This document shows, piece by piece, positions 35,311 to 46,939 of a DNA stretch of 64,000 nucleotides; positions within the stretch are counted from its first letter, which is position 1, and each line of letters begins with the position of its first letter. The stretch comes from Euphorbia lathyris. Taxonomy: Eukaryota; Streptophyta; Magnoliopsida; Malpighiales; Euphorbiaceae. The position numbers were made by a program, and so were the translations under genes. Under the pieces are notes generated by a model. That model saw nothing but the letters and a program-made list of their open reading frames with translations. It did no database searches and was not told the origin of the DNA. The stretch is taken from NCBI RefSeq assembly GCF_963576675.1, contig NC_088910.1, forward strand, positions 88,666,104 through 88,730,103, read 5' to 3'.

Positions 35311-36150
35311 AGTGAAGGAGCACACAATACACATAAAAATGTATCTGAATTGTAAAAAAAGAGGGGGGAATGAAAGCCCATGATCTTTTTTATAGAAAAA
35401 TTATACTATTTTTGCCTCATCTTTCAACCCGCCAGAGCTAAAACTCGTTTATCTCACTTTCAAAATCTTTGTTTATCTATTAAGTGTCCTAGTATTTGAA
35501 AAACTACCCAATAATCAAATTATCTTGAAGTAAATCTCAGTGTAATTAATTAGGCTCCACTCTCCACCCATAAGTCGAAGACAACCCCCAAAAACTTGAA
35601 GAGTTTAGATAATTACAGAGATGTAAAAATTTTAAGATAAAAAAACTGTAAGTTTCAGGAAATGTAAAAACATTCGGTCTTAATATGTAAAAATTCAAAG
35701 CCATTGAAATTTGTTATATAATGAAACAATATAAATACTCACTTGATGATGGAGTGATGAAGTTCCACCTGAAGCTAATATCAATAAAATTAAGGAAGTT
35801 GTTGTAGACATGTAAACCTAAACAAATTTGGTGACAAAAAAATTAAACTGAACTAATATACCTACAAAACCAATTCTTGTTTTAAAATCTAAGAACAACA
35901 AAATGAACCTTACTGAATTTGCAGTCTTCTAAGAACTGAAGTATCCTGTCATATTTGCATCAACGATTATGATCATATAAGTTAATTGGCAAAAGAAATA
36001 AATAAGTTGTAACCTAAAAAAAGATAAGAAAAAGAGAAAAAATTTGGTTAGATGCTTAAATAGAACATGGAATGAGTTTACTCACCAGTAAGTAAAGAAG
36101 AGAAAGAATTTAAATATGTAGGAATAAAACCCTTATCTTAAAAATATAAA
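35311..36150. other. AT-rich spacer, no gene seen
   Basis: Low-complexity AT-rich DNA without convincing ORF, RNA gene or repeat structure. Confidence 0.5.
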
Positions 36151-36625
36151 GAGATAATTAAAGCTCTAGGGAATATGAAAAGATAGAGAAGAAATCAATA
36201 TAAATGTATTAACTTTTGATCTTCTCATAAAACCGTTTCTGTTTAAGTTGTAAATTAGTAATTACCATATCAACATAGAAATAATGAGAATTAATTAAAA
36301 GTAAGGAATCCATATAATTAATTATTTTTTATATAACATATTTTTCTTAATGTGCCGACTCATAAAAAAAATGCCTCCAAAAACTGGGAGAGATAATTAA
36401 AGCCTTCGAGAATGTAAAAGGATGGAAGAAAAATCAATATAGAGATATTAACTTTTGATCTTCTCATAAAACCGTTTCTGTTTAAGTTGTAAATTAGTAA
36501 TTATCATATAACGTACACATAATGAGAATTAACTAAAATTAAAGAATTCATATAATTATTTATTTTTTATATAGCAAATTTTTCTTAATGTGTCAATTCA
36601 TCAAAATGCCTCCAAAACTCTTCTC
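36151..36625. repeat. 239 bp tandem duplication
   Basis: The stretch beginning gagataattaaagc at 36151 is repeated from 36390. Both copies share 'ttaacttttgatcttctcat' and 'aaaaccgtttctgtttaagt' almost exactly, and end in 'aaaatgcctccaaaa'. Copy two differs by scattered substitutions and small gaps. Nothing is coded. Confidence 0.88.
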
Positions 36626-37610
36626 ATCAATTTTTCTCTATTTCAACTATTATATATAGTATAGATAGATATATATTAAGAATAATTAATTAAAAAACAG
36701 AATTAATATCTAGAAAAGCATTATCATAAAAAAAAATATGGCTTAATATATCATGTCTCTTGAATTTATCCAAAAACAACTGACTGGCCTGTAAACTTTT
36801 AAAGTATTTTGATAGTTTTCTCAACTTGCTTTAAATTCTCTGATAATCTTATCGACTTGTTTAAAATGTAGTCAATTGATCACTCGGTTACAAAAAAGTA
36901 AGTTGTATGCAGAAGGTGTGTTGACTCGCCTTGCAATGTTATTACACAATTCTTATAATAGTTTAAAATATATGAAAAATGAAGTTTTTATTTGCTCAAT
37001 TGTAAACCGTGTTCTCTCTGATATAAGAACCTCATCGTTTGACTTTTTCAAGGCGCGTGTTGTACACTTTTTGTATACAACTTACTTCTTTGTAATCAAT
37101 TGATTAATTGATTCCACTTTAAGCAAGTTGAAGAAATTATCAGGACATTTTAAACGATTTTAAACGATTATCAGAACATTGTAGAAATTTAAAGAGCCAA
37201 TTAACTTTTTTTGGATAAGTTAAGAAACGATTAATGTATAAAGAATTTTAAAATTTCGAAATAAGAAAAGATAAGGGAGATACGAAATTAAGATCATTTA
37301 TTTAATTAGAGTTTTTTTTTTCAATTAAAGAATTTCTTTTATGTTTTTTTAATATTCATAAAAAAGTAATTTCCTTAATAAAAAAACCCGAAGTCACCTT
37401 GGTACCGATTCGATTGTTGCCGACTTTTGTAGGTTCATTATATTCTTTTAGAAACTCAAAATGACCGAGATCAATGGATTGTCTAGTTTTCGATCTGATT
37501 AACTAATCCGATCCAACTATAATAACACTAATTGAAAGTCCTTTGAACTTGGCTTAAAAAACTGATTGGCCTGAATTTAGAAGAGAGGTAATATATCACT
37601 TAAAAGAAGT
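36626..37610. other. AT-rich spacer, no gene seen
   Basis: Contains only short random ORFs. The phrase 'tatatatagtatagatagat' at about 36650 resembles one tip of a dispersed plant repeat. A short direct repeat 'cattttaaacgattttaaac' lies near 37146. Confidence 0.45.
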
Positions 37611-38012
37611 TTAAGCCTTTGTTTGGGAGTTTGGAGGTTAATGGAGGGGAGAGTTAAATGAGGTAATGGAAAGGGAAGGGAAGTGATGGAACGGAAAGTT
37701 AACAATTAACCTTGTTTGGGAGTTTATATGATGTAAATGAGGTTAAATGTTTAACTTTGTTTGAGAGTTTAAATATGGAGGGGAATGAAGGTTAAATTTA
37801 CTCTGCAGAGACAAGAAATTTTAAAAAAGTTTACGTTACTCCCATTAACCCCCAATTTGGAGGTTAAAGTTTAGAGGTTAGAGGAAGTAAACATTTAACC
37901 CCATTAACCTTCATTTACTCCCAAAAAATAACTCCCAAACAAGGTTAACTCAATACTTAACCTTCCATTACTCTCATTTACTCACATTAACCTCCTCCCA
38001 AATAAGGGCTAA
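37611..38012. mobile_element. MITE upstream of the GATA gene
   Basis: The left tip 'ttaagcctttgtttgggag' pairs with the right tip 'ctcccaaataagggctaa'. Inward, 'ggaggttaatgga' pairs with 'cattaacctcc'. The 'CCTTGTTTGGGAG' style of end is common to several plant MITE groups. Internally, ggttaa/ttaacc phrases repeat so that most of the element can fold on itself. No coding. The target duplication is unclear, so the superfamily is left open. Confidence 0.7.
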
Positions 38013-38235
38013 ATGGTAATAAATGAGTTTAAGTAAGGTATGATGAAGTTCGAAGGATGAAGGCACTAAAAAATAAAAATGGTTACTTTAGTTTAGTTTA
38101 GGCCACGGGCGATTTGGTCTGTCATTGAATGCTTTTACCAAACTCACCTTCCTTTTTATCTTTCAATTCCTTTCTGCAACCACTTCCTCTACCCCTCTTT
38201 CTCTCTTCTCAACATCTTCTTCTTCTAATTTTCAG
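38013..38235 (+). promoter_or_regulatory. Promoter/5' UTR region of the GATA gene
   Basis: This is the short stretch between the MITE and the first splice donor. The downstream half (38150-38235) is CT-rich (ccttcctttt, tctctcttctcaac), as in plant 5' UTRs. No clear TATA box is seen. Confidence 0.4.
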
Positions 38236-38323
38236 GTACTATGTCCTCTTTTTATACCACTAAATTCTCTAATGGAATGGAATTTTGGGGGTTTCTTGTC
38301 TAAATTGTTCAATTGTTTTGCAG
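38236..38323 (+). other. Probable 5' UTR intron of the GATA gene
   Basis: An 88 bp AT-rich stretch begins with GTACTATG after TTTTCAG and ends with TTTTGCAG, 13 bases before the start codon. Plant-like donor and acceptor support a leader intron. Retention would leave an upstream ATG at 38241, so splicing would matter for translation. Confidence 0.5.
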
Positions 38324-38336
38324 GTTCAAATAGGAA

Positions 38337-39397
38337 ATGGAATGCGTTGAAGCTGCTTTGAAAACCAACATTAGAAAAGAGATGGCCTTTAAATTTAGCC
38401 CACAGGTGTTTTTTGATGATTTGTGTCTTCAAAATGTCCCCTCCTCTGATGATTTCATTGTCGATGAACTTTTGGACTTCTCTAATGAAGGTGGCTTCAT
38501 CGGAGAAGAAGAAGAAAGACACGAAAAGTCTTCAATTCCTTCAGTTTCTGCAAAATTAGAAGTAACCCTTTTTCATGAAGGTGATAAAATCAGTGACCAT
38601 ACCTCTGATTTTTCCGCCGGAGAACTAGGTGTTCCGGTAAGCTTTTTTTCTCTTTCTAAAGGTTTCTTCTTTTTTAATTAAAGTTTGTTCTAGTTAACTG
38701 ACGGTTGTCGTTTTTACAGGCGGATGATTTGGCTAGTCTCGAATGGCTATCACATTTTGTTGAGGATTCCAACTCGGAATACTCTACACCTTTCCCCGCC
38801 GGAGTTTCGTCGGTAAAGCCCAAGCAAGAGGGAACTTTTGTGCCAGTTTTGACAGAACCCTGTTTTAGGACTCCGGTTCCGGCCAAGGCAAGAAGTAAGC
38901 GAACAAGAACCGGTGTAAGAGTTTGGTCTCTCGGGTCTCCGTCGTTAACGGCGGAGCCGTCTTCAAGTTCTAGTTCTTCTACTTCTTACTCCGCTCCGTC
39001 AAGCCCTTACCTTATCTGCACTACTCCGGGGATGACCCATGATTCGACGAAACTTTTTTCCTTAGAAAAACCGCCTCTTAAAAAGCAGAAGAAAAGACTT
39101 TCCGGCGACGGGTGTTCTCAACCTCCCCGGCGGTGCAGTCATTGCGGTGTTCAGAAGACTCCACAGTGGCGAACCGGTCCGCTTGGGGCCAAAACTCTGT
39201 GTAATGCATGCGGAGTCAGATATAAGTCGGGTCGGTTATTACCCGAGTATAGACCGGCTTGTAGCCCGACATTTTCGGTTGAGTTGCACTCGAACCACCA
39301 CAGGAAAGTGCTGGAGATGCGGAAACAAAAGGAGTCGCCGGTGTTGGATCAGGCAGAACCCGGTTTGGCTGCTTCGGCTGTACCCAGTTTTGGATAA
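38337..39397 (+). CDS. GATA-type zinc-finger transcription factor (subfamily A, GATA5/6/7-like)
   Basis: Two coding exons, 38337-38636 and 38720-39397, encode 325 aa. The 83 bp intron (GTAAGC...TTTACAG) falls between codons. The start [17 protein letters not shown] and an acidic N-terminus ([12 protein letters not shown]) are typical of plant GATA subfamily [18 protein letters not shown] follows right after the splice. A Ser-rich stretch (residues 181-192) and a basic KKQKKR cluster (221-226, likely nuclear signal) precede the single GATA finger: C239-X2-C242-X18-C261-X2-C264, then basic [14 protein letters not shown] and the [12 protein letters not shown] tail of the family. It should bind WGATAR sites in the nucleus, and regulate light- or growth-related genes by analogy only. 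All key residues are present and the frame is intact. It is the only convincing host gene in the window. Retroelements lie on both sides, and a MITE ends about 220 bp before its leader intron. Confidence 0.96.
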
Positions 39398-41699
39398 ATT
39401 AGAGTTAGAGAAAGAAAGGTAAAATAGGTCGAACCGGTGAGAGTAAACCCGGTTCATTTAGGTTGGAATTAATTAGTGGACATTTTTTTATAATCCCTTT
39501 TAAATTGGTGGGTGAGTTAGGTTTGCTAGTTATGTAAGTCTGCCAATGAGAGATGACCTTTTATGTTGTGATATTTTTTCTTTTCCTTTTTTATTTATTT
39601 AACCTCACCTTCTTTCTATTTCACAAAAGAAAAAAAAAATGATTTAAATTAATTAATTATTTCTGTCAACTTCCTAATCAAAATACAACAAACTACATAA
39701 ATTCTTGAATCTTTGATATTTTATGGATTTTAGGCGAAATATGAAGCATTTAACAAAAAAAACTAAAATTTAAAAATTTAAAAATAAATTTAAATAAACG
39801 ATAAATAAAGTATTTCATTAAAATTTAAAAATTATATGAATGTGTTAAATTCTTTAAATTTTACTATAAAGACACATGTATAAATCTTTTTAACAATTTT
39901 ACCTAGATTTAGGTCCGTTTCATTCGTAATTTAATGTTATTTATAGTGTGTAGATTGGTTTTTCCTAGCGTACAAAACTCCATAATAGTCAACACTCCAT
40001 CATAACTCGTATATTGAATTTTTTTTTGCCAAAGATAAGAGGTTACAACGGTTTTTAAATTATGAAAATACAATTCATAACACTAAAGTTATATAAGAAA
40101 GATTGTGTTATTATAAAAAAAATAATAAAATTTTTAAATAAACTTAAGGACTTATTTGATTTATTCATGTTTATTGTTGTTAATTGTTGATAGGTAGTAG
40201 TTATTAGTTGATTTTTTTGTTAAAAGAATCTATTTCAAAATTATAGGGTAAACTTTTTAATTCATGTTTAGAATTGAAAGGTAAAATGTAATTCCGAAAA
40301 ATAAAAACAAGCGGACACTAAATCTATTCATTCTTGAGGTTAAAATAATATACATATACTCAATAGTTATATTGTAATTTAGATAAAGAGGGTATATTTT
40401 TCAAAAAATATTATCACCCAATAAATAAAAGAGAAAAATGTCTGAATTATTTTTGAATGTGATAAAATTGAAAATAGTGTTGATTTTGTTGTTATTAATT
40501 GAGAAAAGTAATATTGTAAGGTAGGCGTTGGAAAGCAAAAACATCATGAAGAGAAAGGAAAGGTGTTTAATTAATACTTGTAGGCAAGGGAAATGGGGAC
40601 AAATGGCGTGAAATACACGCACTTGCTCCAATCCTGACCATTTAGAAACATGAATCCGACGGTTATTATTTGTTGTACATGTCAGGTTTTGCCATGGATT
40701 TATTGTACGCTGATTTGGATTTTTAGACCTTTTTTCCTTTTTCTACTAAATTAAATATAGTGCTTTCATTTTCAAGCTCCCATTACATTTTGGATTGGAT
40801 TGGATGGGTTCAAATTTCAAATAAAAAGCTATTTGGGAAAATTTTGAAAATTATAAATATAAAAATCTGAAATAGTGTGTGGGGGCTCTAGTTTTAAGAA
40901 TTTGACATTACTTTAGAATTACGAGAAATTTGTGCCCACCATCATTCGGAGCCCTTGCTACCATTTAATCAGAATATACTATACTTCATTATTTATTTAT
41001 TTATTTATTTATTTTGGTTTAGGGTATAAATGGTCTCTAATATTTTGATTGATATTGTTAGATATTATTTTTATGTGTGAATAATGTTAATTTCAACTTT
41101 GTTATGTATGGTTTGGATATCCACGTGTCAAAGAAGTTAAATTTTTAATTAATGTTTACGGTTAAATTTATGGATTTGCGTACCAGAAATCTAATCGAAA
41201 TTATTGGTGAAAGTCCTTCTTGGGTTCCTATAGCTATTATAGAAACTTTATTAGATTATTTAAAGCCATTGCAGATAAGTTATTACGAGTAAGTAAATGA
41301 TAAAAAGTGTGAAACTGACACAAGATTTGGTTAAAAAAAATGGCTATTTATTGATAAAACGAGTCTTAGTACAATTGTCGATGGCAAATAAATACAATTG
41401 AAATAATTTCTATATCAATACATAACTAAACCAATTGCACAATTAAATGTAAACAAATCAATACTGAACTGCAATAATTACTGTAAGAGAAATGAAATTA
41501 GAAAATGAACTGACAAACTCGGAGCCATAATTGATAATCTCGAGGAGACATTGAGCTATGGTCAATTTTGGATCTATGAACACTACGAGCACTTCGAGTG
41601 GGCGGTAAAGAGCGAGACTGATTTCGTCTCTAGGTTTCTGATTTGAACAGGTATTGAATGGATTGAAAAAGAATAGCTAAATTTGCGCATATTTGGGTT
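39398..41699. other. GATA 3' UTR and AT-rich intergenic DNA
   Basis: The first 250 bp is probably the 3' UTR, with several AT-rich polyadenylation-like stretches near 39590-39640. The remainder has no supported gene. A microsatellite with about seven TTTA units lies at 40988-41015. Confidence 0.5.
40988..41015. repeat. Tetranucleotide microsatellite (ATTT)n
   Basis: About 28 bp of uninterrupted ATTT repeat in intergenic DNA. Confidence 0.95.
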
Positions 41700-42300
41700 A
41701 AAGTTTGAGTCGGACGTTGGATAGTTCGTAAATGAATTTTCGGATACGAAATGAGGCGAAACGAAAACCTAAAATAAAATTTAGGACGTTGGGAACAAGT
41801 GCGTATAAGAATTGGGGTCAGAAACGAACTTTTAGGGTCTGGAAACGTAAAAACAATATCACTGGGCAGAATGTATAAAAGCTAGGCAGATTATGTAAAA
41901 TAATTTGGGGTTCGAAGAAAGGCTTATAAAACGAGTTTTTAGACACAGAACGAGGCAAAACGAAAGTCTAAAATCAATTTCATGATGTTAAGAACAAGTG
42001 TGTTAAAAAAATTAAGGACATAAACGGGGCGTAAAGGGTCTAAAATGTGAAAACAAAATAGGTGGACATAATGTATAAAAGTTGGACAAATTGTGTAAAA
42101 CGATTTGATGTACAAAGAATAGCTTGTAAAATGAGTTTTTAGACACTGAATGAGGTGAAACAAAAGCCTAAAATTAGTCTCAAGATAAGTTTATTTAAGA
42201 ATTGAGAATGGAATTAGGACGTAAAAGGTCTAAAATGTAAAAACGAACTTGTGATTTTGATAAAATTTGTGCTATGAGAATGGTAACTTTTACACTCAGG
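41700..42300. repeat. Degenerate tandem repeat, about 200 bp period, three units
   Basis: A box of the form gagtttttagacac then 'gaggcaaaacgaaagtctaa' occurs at 41734 (diverged), 41933 and 42133, spaced 199-200 bp. Between the boxes 'agggtctaaaatgt', 'cataatgtataaaag' and 'ttgtgtaaaacgattt' also recur. The last unit is partial. No coding is seen, and the repeat is unrelated to the satellite at 4-7 kb. Confidence 0.82.
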
Positions 42301-42689
42301 ATTGGTAATCGAACGATAAGAACTTGAAACATGGGTTACTAAAGAGTAAATCGAGGCTAGAAAGGAATTTGTGAAGTGAACTTAGAACTGGAAACTAAGA
42401 AGAACAATAAAAAAAGTCTAAATAGATTTGGCATAGTTTATGTGTTTTTGTTTAGTTGGTTAGGATTTGGGATGAAAACTTTGGGTTTTATTTGTAACAT
42501 TTGTTCAGAATATGGGTGTTGTGCATGTTGCTCACTCTTCCTTAATTCACTTTTATCTTCTTCCCACTCTTGCATTCATCCTCATCCACTTATCCTAATT
42601 TCACTAGTGGATGGATTATTCACATGTTTAAATCACATGTCAGACTTTATGAGTGAGCTATTGGTCCAATTGTTAACTCGTTGCGGCAT

Positions 42690-42975
42690 CCCGCAGTTCT
42701 GAATCCCCGTATCGTGTCTGGATTTCTGCCGATTTATGTCTCACATTGTGTGTGGGATAAATCACATATCGTGTGGCTCCCTTTTATGCACTTATTATTG
42801 ATCATTTTACAAGTCACACATCGTGTAAGATGATACATTTTCGGGCAGAAGTTTTCCAATGCCTCCACATGGCGTGTGGCTACTGAACACATCATGTGGA
42901 TGCATTTAGCCTGTTACGTGTAAAAACTTACACATCTCACACGACGTGTTGCTTGGCTACATGGTGTGAGTTATT
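42690..42975. repeat. Cluster of short CACACATCGTGTG-type palindromes
   Basis: At least eight variants of (C/A)ACAT(C/G)(G/A)TGTG(G/T) occur in under 300 bp: for example ccgtatcgtgtctgg, cacatatcgtgtggc, cacacatcgtgtaa, cacatggcgtgtggc, cacatcatgtgga, cacacgacgtgttg and acatggtgtgag. Most are near-palindromic. A similar phrase pair (cacatggcgtgtcac, cacacgccgtatgag) is at 59-92 at the left end of the window. Similar CACG/CGTG clusters are known in some plant retroelements, so this may be a decayed LTR. Confidence 0.6.
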
Positions 42976-43565
42976 TTTCTTAAACTTTCTTTTAAATTTA
43001 ATATATGTTTTTTATTTAAATAAAATTTTATTTTGTGGGCAAACATATATTATTGATTAAAAAAACAAAAAAAAAACATTCAACTTAAGACAAGTTGTTA
43101 AAGGTGAAATATAAGTGAAGTCGCTTATCAACTTCTACAATTAATAATAGTATTTGATATTTTGGATCTGAATACTTACTGTAAAATAAAAGAGTGTTAA
43201 TTGTTCGATGAGGATACTTCGATTTCTAAGTTAGCAACTTTCTAAAAAAAATAGATAAAAGTAATGGAGATTAGGGTTTAGAACATACCCGAATGACTCT
43301 TGTAGTCACCTGTTTATAGTCTCTCCACAATCCCAATTAGGGTTTAAGATGTTGCTTCCTATTGGAGAACTATTGTCCTAGCAGAACGCAAATTATACTT
43401 TCTTGGGATTTGGGGTTCAAAGGACCATTTGACCTTTTACAAGATTATAAGAGCGTCGAGAAGTGTTGAGAAGTTGGTGGAAGGTTTTCATCGTAGCAGG
43501 AAAATCATGTGAATGGAGGAGGTAAACAAACTAGAACTTAAGAAGATAAAAATGAAAGGAAAGAA
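42976..43565. other. AT-rich spacer, no gene seen
   Basis: Short A/T runs and no convincing ORF. 'ttagggttt' phrases at about 43272 and 43342 are isolated. Confidence 0.45.
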
Positions 43566-43569
43566 GCAT

Positions 43570-43889
43570 ACCTAATCAGCTTGAGTCATGGTCAGATCAG
43601 TCCTATTTTGAACATATAACTTATCAAGTTTTTCTTGCTCCTCGAAAACTAATGCAAGTCGACCCAAATCATAGGCTATTTAAGGATTCTAAAGAGTAAA
43701 GTTCGGAGCATAGTGGCACTCTTAAAGTTGGGGAAATTAACAAGTTAAAAGCATGATCACAACAGGAATCAGGTCGAAAATAAGCATGATTAGAATGCAT
43801 ACCTTCGCAGTATCATACTGCTTGAAAAAAGACAACTCTCAACACTAAGATCCAGTTTGCCAAATGGCCCTCCCACCGAGGACTTAGCC
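43570..43889 (-). pseudogene. Possible fragment of an antisense retroelement ORF
   Basis: On the minus strand, YDLGRLALVFEEQEKLDKLY continues for about 14 residues to a stop that overlaps a donor-like TAG|GTATGC at about 43572. It is bounded upstream by an acceptor-like ttaaatag. A second exon-like stretch, ending GCGAAG|GTATGC at about 43800, lies upstream on that strand. The charged helical text resembles coiled-coil parts of gypsy antisense ORFs like the one at 32-34 kb, but exon phases do not join cleanly. It is cut by the LTR at 43890. Confidence 0.3.
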
Positions 43890-45230
43890 TGTTGAAATTT
43901 GAAACACCTTTCCACATGATTTTGATTTGACAAAATTATTTAAGTATATGATTAAAGAATATTCTAAACACACTAAGTTTAAATGCTTTGATTTATTACA
44001 CTAATGTGTTTGTTCAATGTTGAGTTAAATTGTTTATAAGACATAAAGACTAAAAGGCTAAAGGCCCAAAGGAAAGTCAAAGGCCCAAGACAACTCGGCC
44101 CGTGTAAACAAAACACTGTCGTTATGGACAAAACGCAGCTCAACATGAAGAAGGATCTGGAAGACTTTCTTTATCTACTTCGGAATGAAGCTACTGAGTT
44201 GGACGACAAAGAGTACAAGACAGCAGCTGAGCAAGGAACAACTTCAAGACAAAGTATTTCTACTTTGGGTAAAGTTCAGAAGACACAGAAAGCTGTCTGG
44301 AAGACTTTGCCATAAAAGGCGAAACATTCTGCCTGTCTGTCTAAAAGCTGCTCAGCACTGACCGAAGACAGAAGATGCAATAATCTGATTGGCCAACGGC
44401 ACTGAGCGTGTACTGTGTGACAACGACATCAAGCCGTTTCCCTCCAACGGTCATTTCGAAATTTGAAATAACCGATACCTCAAGTGTCACTATAAATAGG
44501 CCTTTCAGTTGCTTCATTCGATGCAGATCTTCACCAAGCCATTACGCTGACCAAATTTCTACTTGAAGAATCTGTGTGAAAAAGCAAAGCAAATACTTAC
44601 ACCAATTTCCATATTATTGTGTAAAAGTCTAGAGTGATTATCCAATCATCTAAAGTGTCTTAGCAATTGTTGTTTAGGACAATCTTATTATCAATTCTAG
44701 AAATAGAAAGGAGAGGCTGAGTACTCGGTTATAGTACTCAGCAATAGAATAGGAGTGAGTAGAGGTATAGAGGAAGGTACTCTTGTTATACTCAGCTTCT
44801 TATTGTAAAAGGTTTGATGCTCTACCGTTAAAGAGCTCAGTAGAGAATTCGAAAGCTCGGAACGTGTTCCGGGGACAGGACGTAGGCATAGAGGCCGAAC
44901 CTGGATAAATCTGCTGAGTAACATCGTTCTAACCTTAAACTCCTTTAATATATATATTGCTTGCTTAAACAAAACTGACCAAGTAAAGAGGTCACGCTGA
45001 GTTGTGTGCATTGAGTATCTGAGTTCAGGAATAGACTTAAGTGCTATCTCCTGACTCAAAGAAAGAAGCTGACTTAGTCACCAGTTGACTAAGCTAGTGT
45101 CTTACTTCACTCAGCGCGCTGTGTAATTACTTTTCAAAGTAAAAGAAGTCAGCCTCAACGTACAAAATTTTAAATAGTTCCTAACCCCCCCCCCCTTGGA
45201 ACTAACTTGTTACGTTATAAGGGACCAACA
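43890..45230 (+). repeat. 5' LTR of element C
   Basis: This 1341 bp LTR ends in GGGACCAACA. The left tip reads TGTTGAAATTTGAAACACC, with a 7 bp insertion relative to the family start TGTTGAAACACC. The TATA box CTATAAATAG is at 44490-44499. The hairpin near the right end has 11 C in the loop (45187-45197). Confidence 0.9.
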
Positions 45231-45232
45231 AG

Positions 45233-45244
45233 TGGTATCAGAGC
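45233..45244 (+). promoter_or_regulatory. Primer-binding site, element C
   Basis: TGGTATCAGAGC lies two bases after the LTR and is complementary to the initiator methionine tRNA 3' end. Confidence 0.93.
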
Positions 45245-45292
45245 CTAAAAGCTCACTGTGCAAGGTTTAACTACCTTGAGCTGATCCCCACT

Positions 45293-46934
45293 ATGGCTGA
45301 AAACAGCACTCAGTTTCTCCCAGGAAATCTGACAACTCAGATTCTACCTGAGGGTCTGTCCATAACTCGGCCTCCCCTATTCTTCGGGTCTAACTATACC
45401 TTCTGGAAGAATAGGATGAAAAATTTCATTCAGGCTACAAATATGAGTGTCTGGCTATCTATAGTCCAAGGCCCATTTGTTCCTGTTGAAACTGTTGATG
45501 GCCAAACGGTTGTCAAATCTGAGACCAAATGGACAGAGGATGATCTCAAGAAGCTACAAAATCATGCTTCGGCTATAAACATGCTTCACTGTGCGCTAGA
45601 TGCTGCAGAATACAACAAGATTTCAGGTTGTGAGTTAGCGCAGGAGATCTGGAAGAAGCTGGAGGTCGCCTACGAAGGAACCAACACGGTGAAAGAATCC
45701 AAGGTGAACCAGCATATGAGATTGTATGAGCTGTTCGAAATGAACGATGATGAAGGGATCTCAGACATGAATGCAAGATTCACAAACATCATCAACGAGC
45801 TCAAGAGACTTGGGAAGATCTTCACTGAGGAAGAACAATTCAAGAAGATTCTTAGGAGTCTTCCTAAAAGCTGGCAAGCAAAGAAGACCGCTGTTGAGGA
45901 AGCTCAAGACTTAACCACCTATAAGTATGATGAACTCATCGGCTCACTGCTGACCCATGAGATCTCGATGAAGAATTTCGAGGTGAAGGAAAAGTCTGAA
46001 GACAAGAAGCAAAAGTCTCTTATAATGAAAGCTGACTCCACTGATGGGAGCTCAACAGACGATGAAGAGATGGCTATGTTTACCAGAAAGATGAAAAGGC
46101 TGTTCAAAAAGAATGACAAATATTCTAAGAAGCCTTATAAGAAGTTTGATAAGTACAAAGCTGACTCCAGCGACAGCAAGTATAAGAAGGACAGCTCAAA
46201 GCCCATAACTTGCTTTGAATGTCATCAAACTGGCCATATCAAGTCAAGCTGTCCCTCGCTGAGGAAAGAAAGAAAGAACGGCAAGAAGGCAATGGTGGCA
46301 ACCTGGAGTGATAGTGATGATTCATCATCATCTGAAGCTGATGCCACTGAGTCAGCGAAGATTTGTTTCATGGCTGACGAACTTGCTGAGCCATGTGTTT
46401 CTGAGCATGCTGACCCTTCCATTGCATCTGACGATGAGGAACATTCAACTGAGGTAATATCACTACCCTTGCTCATAAATGAAATGGTTAATGCCCCGAG
46501 TGACCTCTACACACTTGTCAAAAAGTGTAATAAAAAGGTTAGAGCACTCAGCAGGCGATATGACGAGGTTGAGGAGGTCAAACTGAGTGACATTCGATAT
46601 CTTCTTCAGGACAACTCAGATTTGCATAGTAACATTGGAATTATGCAAAAGCTTGTCTCTGAGGTCCAATCAGATTCTAAGAAACTGAGAAAGGATGTCA
46701 CATCTATTCAGAACCAACTAAAGGTTCCAAACAAAAGAAATATTCCTCTGAATACTCAGTACCGAAGTACTGGTCAGTAGAGATCGAATCCTCAGCGGAA
46801 TGTCCAGTGTGACTTTTGTGGGAAGAAAGGACACACCACAAAGGTGTGCTGGCACGCTCAACACTGGGGTGCTGACCAGTCAGTGAGACATCCTAAACGG
46901 AAGGTCAGCTGTGATTTTTGTGGAAAGAATGGTC
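45293..46934 (+). pseudogene. gag of element C, first copy (early stop, cut by element D)
   Basis: The open frame runs 495 aa from MAENSTQFLPGN to a TAG at 46778-46780. The same position reads CAG (Gln) in element D. The N-terminal half is the UBN2-type capsid region (WKNRMKNFIQATNM, INMLHCALDAAEYNKISG, FTNIINELKRLGKIFTEEEQ). A Lys/Asp/Ser-rich linker follows, then knuckle 1 CFECHQTGHIKSSC. The second knuckle, CDFCGKKGHTTKVC, lies beyond the stop. The third, CDFCGKNGHT, is cut in half by the insertion of D at ATACT (46935-46939). Missense differences from the second copy include Leu/Ile at KKI(L/I)RSLP and Asp/Asn at SST(D/N)DEE. Confidence 0.93.
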
Positions 46935-46939
46935 ATACT

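Noticed and set aside
44124..44315. 63-codon ORF starting MDKTQLNMKK, repeated at 56307-56498
   Set aside because: It lies inside the U3 part of the element C LTR and is present twice only because the LTR is duplicated. It is absent as an open frame from other LTRs of the family, so there is no support for a gene.
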